A model generated the notes under the pieces. That model did not search any database and was not told where the DNA came from. It saw only the letters and a list, made by a program, of their open reading frames with translations. A DNA stretch of 64,000 nucleotides from Pseudomonas congelans (GTDB lineage Bacteria; Pseudomonadota; Gammaproteobacteria; Pseudomonadales; Pseudomonadaceae). A program made the translations under genes and the position numbers. Below are positions 24,743 to 32,833 of this stretch, one piece after another (position 1 is the stretch's first letter; each line of letters opens with the position of its first letter). The stretch covers positions 468,345-532,344 of the forward strand of contig NZ_FNJH01000002.1 of the NCBI RefSeq assembly GCF_900103225.1. Direction: 5' to 3'.

Positions 24743-25164
24743 GAACGGGGGTCCTTGTTTTTTGGGGATGCGGATATCGAATATTTTGCTGGGCTACCCC
24801 TACATCGACGTCGGCGGGGCCTTTGAGCGGCTTCTCCGTAATGATTTTCCTAGAACTTCAAGCCAGTTTCAAATGAGATGCTTTGGGGGTGGTAAGGGGC
24901 GGCATCGTTGGTTAAGACGGCGGCAAAGGATCGCTTTATCCAGGTTTGAAGTTTATTCAGAGCCTGCCTAATGCTCTCGAAAAAATGAAAGAGATCCAGG
25001 TGAAGCAGCGCTGGGTCTTTTGCTTGAGCGTTCTGATAAATCATGCAGTACAGACACGGTGCTTGGTGATGCACACACCTGCCAGAATTTACCAACCTCA
25101 AAAAGCAAAAATCCCACAATTAAGCGGGCTTCAGGGTATTTCGTATTAATCAGTACCGGATATC
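24743..25164. other. Intergenic region with decayed guaA-downstream sequence
   Basis: From about 25050 to 25164 this stretch resembles the region downstream of guaA at 33862-33981. Shared blocks are ACGGTGCTTG, ACCAACC, CAAAAA and AATTAAGCGGGCT. The terminator stem here has decayed (ATCCCAC opposite GCGGGCT, five of seven pairs), whereas the copy next to guaA is perfect. An open frame at 24850-25119 (minus strand) spans the repeat and has no recognisable family, so I do not call it a gene. Confidence 0.6.
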
Positions 25165-25189
25165 ACCAGCCTCTCAATCATTCCCACTC
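25165..25189. repeat. Island end: displaced 25-bp copy of the guaA 3' end (att site)
   Basis: These 25 bases are identical to 33982-34006, which hold the last codons and stop of guaA (Glu-Trp-Glu-stop plus downstream bases). The core begins ACCAGCCTCTCAATCATTCC. Right of 25189 the two copies diverge at once. This is the expected product of integration into the 3' end of guaA: the incoming element restores guaA and pushes the old end away. It marks the far boundary of the island. Confidence 0.85.
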
Positions 25190-25750
25190 TGTTATCAGAT
25201 TGATCCTAATCATCTGATTTATATAGACTTTAAATTACAGATTACAAAAAAGCCATGCTTGATACCATGGAATTCTTTTAGCGGTTTCTACTGAAAGTCA
25301 CGTCTCCGCAGGGCCGGTCCGGCGAAACGTGAGGGCCGTGCAGCCAGCGTCAAGATGAACGAGCCCAGAGTACCGCCGAAAAATATCCCCTCACATTGCC
25401 CCGTTTAGCCTCCTCGGAGACAGGAACAACTACGCTCTCGTGAAACGTAATGCGCTACAGCTTTACGCAACATCGCTCTCCTCCCGTGCGAGAAATAGTT
25501 TCGATTGGCTACGCCCCCCATCTGACGCTGAGCAAGCATTAGCTTTGTGCGAAGCTTTGCGTGTTGGCGTATCCTTACGCATAGGTAAGTGCTGGCCATA
25601 TTGCACTGTCCCAAACGCCCTGTATTCTGCTCGCGGGGTGCGGTATTCGGCGTATTTGGCCAGCGTAGAAATGAAAACATCACCGTCTGTCGGAAAGACA
25701 CCGGCCAATGGTTTGACGACCGCTGACGTGATTGTATATGAGGTTCAAAA
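25190..25750. other. Non-coding island end upstream of the nuclease/beta/RES operon
   Basis: About 560 bp without a convincing gene. Open frames on both strands (25440-25808 plus, 25405-25800 minus) have low-complexity, family-less translations, and the first would overlap the start of the next gene. The operon's promoter probably lies here, but I could not pin a -35/-10 pair. Confidence 0.5.
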
Positions 25751-26638
25751 GTGTTCAGTACAAGAGATGCAGCGAGACTGTTCTCCAGCAAACGGCTCAC
25801 GGAAGTAGCATCCGGAAATTTCGACTTTCTCTTGAAAGTGGCAACACATTACAAAGGCGCGCTGAGAGAAGAGTTTACTGCCGCAGAAGTATTTGAGCAC
25901 TCGTACTCAGCCCTATCAAAGGAATACAGGACCGAATACTTCTTTAAAAACATTGTCGCCGAGCGCTTGCTTTTAGGGAGGCACTCCCTTAACACAGCAA
26001 CCGTACTGCCAGAGTTCAGAGTTGGTCGAAATAAGGCCGACTGCGTTATATTAAACGGCAGTTCTACGTGCTACGAAATAAAATCAGACTTCGACAACCT
26101 AGATCGTCTTCCCGAGCAGCTAGCCTCCTACAAAAAGCTATTTGACAAAGTTTATGTGGTCGTAGGCAAGTCACACTTATCAAAAGTCTTGAACTCTTGC
26201 GATAGCGACGTGGGAATTCTGGAATTAACATCCAGAAAGAACCTCCGGACAATCCGAGAAGCAGCGATCTCAACAGACCCAGTGGATATCTCAATACTGA
26301 TGCGCTCACTTCGCGTACATGAATATCGAGATATTGTGTCGGCACTTTCAGATCAAAACATTGACTATCCGAACACAGAAATCTTTTCCGCATGTGAGAA
26401 TATTTTACAGAAGTTACCTTCTGCGGATGTTAGAAAAGCATTTTGCACAACCCTTAAAAAAAGCAGAAAGATCGAAAAAGATTTTATCCTATCTCTCCCT
26501 CGATCGTTATTGATGGCTGGAATTGGATTTAAATTGCGCACTGAGCACAGGCGAAGCCTGGCAGAAAACCTCAACAAAACCTTTAGTAAGGACACTACAT
26601 GTACTACCCAATATTACGGGGCAAACAATTTGAACTGA
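25751..26638 (+). CDS. sce7726 family protein, PD-(D/E)XK nuclease-like
   Basis: A 295-residue protein with GTG start after GAGG. Residues about 86-112 read LPEFRVGRNKADCVILNGSS followed by TCYEIKSDFDNL. The pattern D97, then E109-x-K111, with a nearby glutamate, is that of PD-(D/E)XK nucleases. The N-terminal region is helical (TEVASGNFDFLLKVATHYKG) as in the sce7726 family, which occurs next to sce7725 proteins. It is the first gene of a three-gene operon and overlaps the next by 40 bp. Nuclease activity is an inference from the motif. The DNA is clearly AT-richer than the core genes. Confidence 0.8.
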   Translation: MFSTRDAARLFSSKRLTEVASGNFDFLLKVATHYKGALREEFTAAEVFEHSYSALSKEYRTEYFFKNIVAERLLLGRHSLNTATVLPEFRVGRNKADCVILNGSSTCYEIKSDFDNLDRLPEQLASYKKLFDKVYVVVGKSHLSKVLNSCDSDVGILELTSRKNLRTIREAAISTDPVDISILMRSLRVHEYRDIVSALSDQNIDYPNTEIFSACENILQKLPSADVRKAFCTTLKKSRKIEKDFILSLPRSLLMAGIGFKLRTEHRRSLAENLNKTFSKDTTCTTQYYGANNLN

Positions 26639-27507
26639 TAGCTCTGAGAGAGCTAGCAGAAACAATCTCCCCTGAGCTCTTCCGCCCAGTTATCGAGCCT
26701 GTACGTGGGAATTTGGCACCTCTACATAAAACAATTGAAGTGCTACATAAATCGGGTATCAAGCCACTTTTAATTATCAACCCCAGCATTGGGGACTTTT
26801 CTAAAAGTGAAAAAATCTTGTTTGAAATCGAAGGAGATCGAGACTCGTTTACTCCGTGCATCAAAGCAAAAAGCATCGCAGACCTCTCTCTATTGCCAGA
26901 TCTTGGCTTCTCCCTATCTGACAGCGCAGTTTTGATAGATGGGGGTATCGACAAAGTATTTGTCGAAAAACTTAGCTCCGCCTCTTGCGTTCTTGTTAAC
27001 AAGGAGAAGATCCATCCTGGCGCGTTGCCCCTATTGAAAAACGTCGTTCTATTTGGCGATTTTTTTGATAAAAAAGTTCGAAATGCCGACTACGAGGATA
27101 AGTCCTTTTATTCGTCGTTGCATACTGAATGGAAATCCTACCAAAACGCCATTGGATTTGGCGACTACACAATATTAAGCGAGGAGTATAGTGAGGCAGG
27201 TGGCCCTGCATATGTGGTAACTATCCACCTAAGCTATATTAACCGGATAGAATTCGACGCCATGTACGTTCGTCATTTTTCGTCATTCAATGATGACTCA
27301 CCTGCTAACCCAGGCGGAAAGTTCAAATCTGCGCTTGAAAAACTTTGCGAGTTTTCGGCCTCACATCCTGGAATATTCAATCACACCCAAGGTTTTAAAG
27401 AACTTGTATCGCTAAGAGGCAATCCGTTCCCTGGGCTAGGCCAAGTCAAGAAGTACTCAATTAAGCATCATATTGAAACTACTTGCGACTTCGTTAGGGG
27501 TGCATGA
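26599..27507 (+). CDS. sce7725 family / beta family protein
   Basis: A 302-residue protein beginning MYYPILRGKQFELIALRELA, the signature start of sce7725 proteins, related to the beta-protein family named for phage T4. The block PELFRPVIEPVRGNLAPLHK and the later EWKSYQNAIGFGDYTILSEE are also typical. No catalytic motif is evident. The biochemical role of the family is unknown. The ATG at 26599 follows AAGGACACTAC and lies inside the end of the sce7726 gene; the stop overlaps the next ATG by 4 bp, so all three genes are coupled. Confidence 0.8.
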   Translation: MYYPILRGKQFELIALRELAETISPELFRPVIEPVRGNLAPLHKTIEVLHKSGIKPLLIINPSIGDFSKSEKILFEIEGDRDSFTPCIKAKSIADLSLLPDLGFSLSDSAVLIDGGIDKVFVEKLSSASCVLVNKEKIHPGALPLLKNVVLFGDFFDKKVRNADYEDKSFYSSLHTEWKSYQNAIGFGDYTILSEEYSEAGGPAYVVTIHLSYINRIEFDAMYVRHFSSFNDDSPANPGGKFKSALEKLCEFSASHPGIFNHTQGFKELVSLRGNPFPGLGQVKKYSIKHHIETTCDFVRGA

Positions 27508-28535
27508 TGCCTAGATGCTGCGCTCAGTGTTTTCATGACTCCGTAATAGTTGCCAAAATAAACGCAGAGGGCGAAATAAGCCGATGCAGCTACTGTGGCA
27601 CCAGTCAGGTTTCCTGCATCGATCCCGCTGGGCTAGCTGATAAACTGGAATTATTCACCTATGGTTTGCGTGAGGATGAAAACGGAATTCCTTTCGCAGA
27701 CATATTGAAATCATATGGCATTTTGAGTAACGGGGTTCGGCAGACAGAAATACTCGTTAACGATATTTTCGGAAATAATACAGCAGATAAGCGGTTCTCG
27801 TTTAATTTCGATGTCGCTAGCTATACCGATCAATGGGAAGACTTCAAGACTGAGTTGAAACACAAGAATCGTTTCTTCCCAAAGGCCACTATACACTCCT
27901 CCCTGTTCAGCAGATTGACACCCGGTAGCAATGAAGGTGTGCTATTTCAGCTTTTAGAACAGCTTAAAATACCAGTCGATGTGAGGGAAAGTTTCTTCAG
28001 GGCTCGAATATCAGAAATACCTTTGGTTGCGCATCAGATGGGCTGCCCACCATGCGAAATAGTGACCGGCGGGCGGGCGAACCCGCGAGGCATTCCCTAT
28101 CTATATGTGGCAGACAGTTTGATTACCTGTATAAGCGAGGTAAGACCGAGCAATTCAAGTGGAGTATATGTTGCACAAATCACTCCTGTACGCGAACTTT
28201 CAGTGCTTGACTTAACAACACCGAGAAAACACTGCTCTGCGTCAGCTTTCGGAGAAGAGCAGCTATCCGCGGTATTAGGTTTTCTAGGGCTACTTGAGCT
28301 TTTTTCTGATGAGCTTTCTAAGCCTATCAGGCCTGAAAACAGCAATCTAGATTACATCCCCACGCAGTTTTTATGCGAGTTCATTAAAAGCGAAGCAAGA
28401 TTTGACGGAATTGTTTTCAATAGTTCCTTTGGCCAAGGGAAGAACTACGTCTTCTTCGATGGAGACTCGCTAACTCCCGCCACCCCAATAAAATATATCG
28501 TAAACAAGACAATTCATGAGTACATGCAGGCTTAA
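27504..28535 (+). CDS. Zinc-finger HEPN/RES-N and RES-domain protein, predicted NAD+-consuming
   Basis: A 343-residue protein. It opens with a zinc ribbon (C6-x2-C9 and C28-x2-C31), followed by a helical HEPN/RES N-terminal type region (residues about 40-150) and a RES domain. RES motifs are FFRAR (164-168), GRANPRGIPYLYVA (190-203), ISEVRP (210-215) and DGIVFNSS (301-308), giving the conserved Arg, Tyr, Glu and Ser. RES toxins such as MbcT and Res degrade NAD+. No antitoxin of the Xre type is adjacent; the partners are the nuclease-like and beta proteins. Last gene of the operon, followed by a terminator. Confidence 0.82.
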   Translation: MMPRCCAQCFHDSVIVAKINAEGEISRCSYCGTSQVSCIDPAGLADKLELFTYGLREDENGIPFADILKSYGILSNGVRQTEILVNDIFGNNTADKRFSFNFDVASYTDQWEDFKTELKHKNRFFPKATIHSSLFSRLTPGSNEGVLFQLLEQLKIPVDVRESFFRARISEIPLVAHQMGCPPCEIVTGGRANPRGIPYLYVADSLITCISEVRPSNSSGVYVAQITPVRELSVLDLTTPRKHCSASAFGEEQLSAVLGFLGLLELFSDELSKPIRPENSNLDYIPTQFLCEFIKSEARFDGIVFNSSFGQGKNYVFFDGDSLTPATPIKYIVNKTIHEYMQA

Positions 28536-28561
28536 ACGTAAACATCTAGATATATTAAAGA

Positions 28562-28587
28562 AAAAGCCCGCTATCAAGCAGGCTTTT
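28562..28587 (+). terminator. Rho-independent terminator of the nuclease/beta/RES operon
   Basis: AAAAGCCCGCT and AGCAGGCTTTT form an 11-bp stem with one mismatch and a 4-nt loop (ATCA), 27 bp past the RES gene stop. The A/T ends could also let it stop transcription coming from the SIR2 gene on the other strand. Confidence 0.85.
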
Positions 28588-28823
28588 GGATGTTAGCTAA
28601 GAGGGCGCACTCCCACTCAGTTATAATACGGAAATTTTTCCAGTATGTTTATAACTTTAAACAGAGCATTGAATCTTAAAGCTACAAAAATTCCATTTCA
28701 AAAATGGTTGAACATTGCCGCTCCATTCGTGCTGATTTTTTCATCAGCTCGCGACAAGTACAAGAAAGCGCGTCCGGCGCGAGGTGATAGCAAAACTCAA
28801 GGCTGACAGGACGCACATACGGA

Positions 28824-31202
28824 TTAACGTTGGTCGATAAACATATTGGCAGCTGCCTCGACGCTCTTGCGGACTACCTCAGAACCAGATGTCGCCTTAA
28901 AATCGTCTGGCAGCAAAGAGAGCGACTTTTCCACCTTTAAAAGCCAGAACTGCAAAGCGGTGCGCTCGCCATTTTCCAAGTCACCAAGCCGTGCCGCCAC
29001 AAACGGCTGAACATGTTCAAGCACTTTAACAGCGTAGGACCGGCGGCTCCCGTCACCGAGCATGGCATCTATTCGCTCGATCCCAGAAAGAACCGCATCA
29101 ATATTAAATATCGCCTGACCCGAGTTCTGCTGCAACGCGCGCATCAGAGCGATGCGGAAAGCCTGAGTATCAATCTGGTAGGTTTGAAAACCGGGAAGCT
29201 CTTCGGCCTTTCTGTAGGCCGTGGCGATGAATTCGTCGGCCGCATCGAGTCGAGGTTTTTCCGCCATCGCGATCGCATACTGAAGCCAAAAGAGCGGCTC
29301 ACCATTGACCCGCTCGTCATATCGTAAACGTTCATAGATGCTGGCGATGACGGTATCCAGATCTCCCTTGCCGCGCAAGGTTCTCCGCAAGCTCGAATAC
29401 GCCATCATGTTCGACATGAGAATTCGATACGGTCGCTCGCTTCGCCGTTGCGCCGCAGCCAGTGTTACCTCGACCACAGCGTCAGCGATCTCCTCTGGCG
29501 CAATGAACGCCGCAATCACAAATGAGGAAAAAATAGAAGATCGAGCCCTGAACCCGTCGGCTGATGTCTCGAAAATTTCGTGCGACAGATCCTCTAGCGG
29601 TTTGAGCGCCATAAACGGATCTGCACCGACTACGTTTCTCACGAATGACGCACCGACCGACCCTTGATGCATGGCGATCAACATAGTCATAGTCAAAATT
29701 CGCCGAGTGTCCCTATTTTCAAAGAGTGGGGCTAAGGCCTCCTTCACGCGGTCGCGGACTGCGGCATTTTCGAAAAGATCAAGCAAAAGGTCGCGTAGGT
29801 CGCCACGGTGATCGAGATCAGGCGCACGAAGTCCCGCACTCTCGCACAACAGGCCAAATGCGGCCATTTCGGATCTTGTAAGGCCGTTAAGGCTTACCCG
29901 GTCAAACGGCTGGGGCAGAAGATTTACGAACTCGTGAAAGCGGACCTCGAACGTACCCGTACGCACCTCCACCACTAGCTTAGCCCGTGGAAGAGCCTCA
30001 CGAAGGCCGCGCAAACTGTCTTGTGCGGCCGAATATTGGTCGACAAACACGACCAATCGATCAACCTCGGCAAGTGCCGCAACCTCGCGCTGAAGATCTG
30101 GATGACCGAGCTGAAGCTGTAGACAAGTCCAGCCTCTCGACGAAAGCTCGAACGCAAGTAGATGAAGAAAAATCGATTTGCCGTTACCAAGGCGACCATC
30201 TACAACAAGCGATGCCTTGCTCTCAACACCATCCGCCGCCGCACGCACCGAATCCGCCCGAGCAACCGCGTACTCCTCACTGGGTTGCGAGCGGGCAAGG
30301 CGACTAGGATCGAAATCGCCATAGACTAGAAGATCGAAGACCTCGGTAGCGGTAGGACGAGCGACTGCCTTCTTATCGCGCACGGGTGACAGCGAGCGGA
30401 AAGAACGCAGATTATCCAATGAGGGAGCAACTGAGCGTGGAGCTTGCGCAAGAATCTCGGCGAAGCCGTCAGTGCCTACAAACATCGTGCGCCCATACTG
30501 TGCGGTACGTCGCAGGAACGTTTCGTCGACGGTGGGCCCTTGAATGAAGATAGTTCGCTCGGCAAGCTTAGGGTTGGCCATCAGTAGGCCGGCTATATGA
30601 TAATCGGCGAGACTGTATCCAACGATGTACAGAGTACTTGCGAAAGCTAAATCACGCTGAAATTGATCGTACCATCGCGAGCGGACGACATGCTGGTTCA
30701 CGTAGGATCCTTCGCCGAGAACTAAGCTCTTCATCACATTATCTGACGTGATCAGTCGGATGCTGCCGTGGAGGTGCACTACTGCGCCGTGAGGCAACTT
30801 GTTCGGAACTGGCTCCGAGACATCGTAGGCATTCGGTGGCACTTTATTTTTTAACCGATGCAATTCGACCGCGTCATCGTAGTTGGTCGAGTAGATGCGT
30901 CGCCACGGCTCATTAAGCACCGCCGTTTGTCCAGCCGTTAGCTCGGTCAGCCGAAAAATCCTATATAGCTCGTCACGAAGCTTCCCAGAGTCATGTTCGG
31001 CAAACTCCTCGCTGAGGACTTGCAGATCGTAGTCCGTATCCGCCGGAAGGTTGAGTTGCTCGATAAAGTGGCGCCGCAATCCCCTGCCGTTGGGCGGAGT
31101 ACTATTCGCGATGTTGCTAGCGCCGAGGCTGAACCCGGAGCCCAGGAACAAAATAGAGGACTCGGGATCGATCTCTTTAATTACGTCAATATCATGCGTC
31201 AT
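28824..31202 (-). CDS. SIR2-STAND protein (predicted NADase, Avs/DSR-like)
   Basis: A 792-residue protein. The SIR2-like NAD+ hydrolase domain (1-250) shows LFLGSGFSLG (18-27), RIYSTNYDDAVEL (102-114, Asn107), VVHLHGSI (141-148, His145) and LYIVGYSLAD (191-200). A P-loop NTPase follows: Walker A VVDGRLGNGKSIFL (333-346), Walker B RLVVFVDQYSA (382-392). The rest is helical, a likely sensor. This layout is that of SIR2-STAND anti-phage proteins (Avs5-like) that deplete NAD+. The start is the second ATG of an ATGATG after GGAGG; the 21-residue extension to 31268 is rejected. The gene stands alone on the minus strand. Confidence 0.85.
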   Translation of the reverse strand: MTHDIDVIKEIDPESSILFLGSGFSLGASNIANSTPPNGRGLRRHFIEQLNLPADTDYDLQVLSEEFAEHDSGKLRDELYRIFRLTELTAGQTAVLNEPWRRIYSTNYDDAVELHRLKNKVPPNAYDVSEPVPNKLPHGAVVHLHGSIRLITSDNVMKSLVLGEGSYVNQHVVRSRWYDQFQRDLAFASTLYIVGYSLADYHIAGLLMANPKLAERTIFIQGPTVDETFLRRTAQYGRTMFVGTDGFAEILAQAPRSVAPSLDNLRSFRSLSPVRDKKAVARPTATEVFDLLVYGDFDPSRLARSQPSEEYAVARADSVRAAADGVESKASLVVDGRLGNGKSIFLHLLAFELSSRGWTCLQLQLGHPDLQREVAALAEVDRLVVFVDQYSAAQDSLRGLREALPRAKLVVEVRTGTFEVRFHEFVNLLPQPFDRVSLNGLTRSEMAAFGLLCESAGLRAPDLDHRGDLRDLLLDLFENAAVRDRVKEALAPLFENRDTRRILTMTMLIAMHQGSVGASFVRNVVGADPFMALKPLEDLSHEIFETSADGFRARSSIFSSFVIAAFIAPEEIADAVVEVTLAAAQRRSERPYRILMSNMMAYSSLRRTLRGKGDLDTVIASIYERLRYDERVNGEPLFWLQYAIAMAEKPRLDAADEFIATAYRKAEELPGFQTYQIDTQAFRIALMRALQQNSGQAIFNIDAVLSGIERIDAMLGDGSRRSYAVKVLEHVQPFVAARLGDLENGERTALQFWLLKVEKSLSLLPDDFKATSGSEVVRKSVEAAANMFIDQR

Positions 31203-31395
31203 CATTCCTCCATTTACGAGACAGTTTGTCAAGTAGCGGGCAACTGAAACATTCAAAAATGGATTCATTCATCCGTAGTTCTATGCCTGCCAGTCGGAAC
31301 CAGCCAACCTTGCCATGACCAGACAGCTTTCTCCAGATCACCTCAATTAATTCTGCGACAACAACCAGTGAAAATATCTGTGCGATGTCGCCCAA
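31192..31395 (-). CDS. Possible small protein overlapping the SIR2 start
   Basis: A 67-residue open frame with TTG start: FSLVVVAELIEVIWRKLSGH in the N-terminal half forms one hydrophobic or amphipathic helix, and a polar tail follows. It ends 11 bp inside the SIR2 gene, an arrangement seen with coupled upstream genes. No strong ribosome site precedes it and no family is recognised, so it may be chance. Confidence 0.25.
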   Translation of the reverse strand: MGDIAQIFSLVVVAELIEVIWRKLSGHGKVGWFRLAGIELRMNESIFECFSCPLLDKLSRKWRNDDA

Positions 31396-31478
31396 ATCGC
31401 AGAAAACCCCGCAAATAATAGGCTCTTCACTCCATTCCCAGGCTATCTACTTATCCCAGAAACTTTTGTGGCATACAT

Positions 31479-32279
31479 CTAAAATCTATCGGTTTCAGGA
31501 GCGTCAAACTTTACTGTTAGGGTCAGAAGATACTCTTCGCTGGACTGTACGCTTGCCAAGTAGCTTGCCGTCAATCCAAGTCCCTTGACTGGCAGTTTGA
31601 GCTTAGCTACTACGCCTAAGGTACGCTTCGACTCGCTCGACAGACTGATCGTCACCTTCTGTTCAAGGATCTGGTTGTCTTCATCTGCGCACTGCTCGAC
31701 TAGGCTGCGCATAACCACGTCACCCCAGAGCTGTTTGCCGCGCAAGTAATTTTCGGCGGCTTCGGTGTCGGGCTTGCCCCCGCGAAACGAGGTATTGATA
31801 CAAAACTTTCTTGCTAGTGAATTGCTCGCTTTATTTTCGACCTTAATATCGAGGTTAGCGGCAGGAACTTTACCGCTCATCTTGTACACTTCGGACGAGC
31901 AGTCCCTGCTGATCTCAACTTGCTCAACGGTAACTTCCCAAGCTCCCAAGTATTGGCATAGCCGAGAAAAATGCCGAAGCTTTTCTATGGCGAACTGGTC
32001 TGTCGCTTGACTCAGGTCCACGTAGGCATTGCGGTCGTAAGGGCTTTGCAAGAGCACCGCGCCGGGTCGCAGTAAGTCGGCATCGATAATGTTCTGTAGA
32101 GCCTGGCTATCCGGCTCATCAGCCGCCAAGGGGTACTGTACGATGTGAGACTGAGGATCAAATAAAAAACCCTTGGCCTCTGGTTCAAGGTCGTATAAAC
32201 ACTCATTGATCGTGTTTTCATCCAGCACCAGCATTACCCTGCGCGCACCATGGTCCAACGGAATTCTACCTGTTGCCAC
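31479..32279 (-). CDS. Unknown protein, third gene of the GTPase operon
   Basis: A 266-residue protein if it starts at the GTG at 32279, which is preceded by AGGGGAG at ideal spacing. A longer frame to 32372 would overlap the previous gene and has no ribosome site. The N-terminal half is mixed (ARRVMLVLDENTINECLYDL; DRNAYVDLSQATDQFAIEKL). The C-terminal part is rich in alternating beta-strand pattern (EQKVTISLSSESKRTLGVVA; EEYLLTLTVKFDAPE). No signal peptide or catalytic motif is seen and I do not recognise a family. It lies 38 bp after the 171-residue gene. Confidence 0.7.
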   Translation of the reverse strand: MATGRIPLDHGARRVMLVLDENTINECLYDLEPEAKGFLFDPQSHIVQYPLAADEPDSQALQNIIDADLLRPGAVLLQSPYDRNAYVDLSQATDQFAIEKLRHFSRLCQYLGAWEVTVEQVEISRDCSSEVYKMSGKVPAANLDIKVENKASNSLARKFCINTSFRGGKPDTEAAENYLRGKQLWGDVVMRSLVEQCADEDNQILEQKVTISLSSESKRTLGVVAKLKLPVKGLGLTASYLASVQSSEEYLLTLTVKFDAPETDRF

Positions 32280-32317
32280 ACTGCTCCCCTTGCGCGCGGT
32301 GCGCGTGTCCTGTTCGC

Positions 32318-32833
32318 TTATTTGCTGAAGTTTTTCAATGTCGCCAGCACTCGTTTCAGCCACGCTTCCCACTCGCGCTGAAGAAGTGCTATTGCCAGAG
32401 CTATAAAGCTCTGGCTTGGCTGCTTTTTTGCGAGTAGCTCAAGCGCCTCCCGCGTGGCCAACCGTTTGGGCTCGGAAAAGCTGCGCCCAATGGCGGTAGC
32501 GAACTGCTCAAACGAAGCGCATACCGCATCTACACCACTTGCTCCTGAACCCTGCTCGAGTTTTTGCTCGACCCAGCACACCACTGGTGCCAAACGGCCC
32601 GCGTAGTCGCGCTCTTCTGGGACGACTTGCAACACCGCTGCGCTGCCTTTGACGAACAGCTTCACACCATCTTGTGCGAACAGGACAGTACCATGCGCAC
32701 TGATGCTGGCCATTCCGGAGTATGTTTGCTCCCGGATCGGGCTAAGGAGCTCCACACCATGTTCCGCCAACCGTAAATGGTCCGAAGACCTGTTGTCCAG
32801 AGCTTGGGCCTGAAAGACTTTAGCATGCATCAT
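32318..32833 (-). CDS. Unknown protein, second gene of the GTPase operon
   Basis: A 171-residue protein. The first half looks beta-rich (SGMASISAHGTVLFAQDGVK; LFVKGSAAVLQVVPEERDY), the second half helical, ending ALLQREWEAWLKRVLATLKN, an amphipathic helix rich in Trp, Leu and Lys. No family is recognised. The ATG overlaps the stop of the GTPase gene by 4 bp (ATGA), so production is coupled to the GTPase; a partner or effector role is an inference. Confidence 0.75.
   Translation of the reverse strand: MMHAKVFQAQALDNRSSDHLRLAEHGVELLSPIREQTYSGMASISAHGTVLFAQDGVKLFVKGSAAVLQVVPEERDYAGRLAPVVCWVEQKLEQGSGASGVDAVCASFEQFATAIGRSFSEPKRLATREALELLAKKQPSQSFIALAIALLQREWEAWLKRVLATLKNFSK

Noticed and set aside
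24850..25119. 89-residue minus-strand frame that crosses the decayed guaA-downstream block
   Set aside because: Part of it is translated terminator repeat and the rest matches nothing I know. It may be a fossil but cannot be called a gene.
25440..25808. 122-residue open frame upstream of the nuclease-like gene, and the opposing frames at 25405-25800
   Set aside because: No recognisable family, overlap with the GTG start of a supported gene, and no good ribosome site.
31203..31268. N-terminal extension of the SIR2-STAND protein
   Set aside because: The GGAGG ribosome site lies directly before the ATGATG at 31205-31200, and SIR2 relatives start close to the LFLGSG motif.
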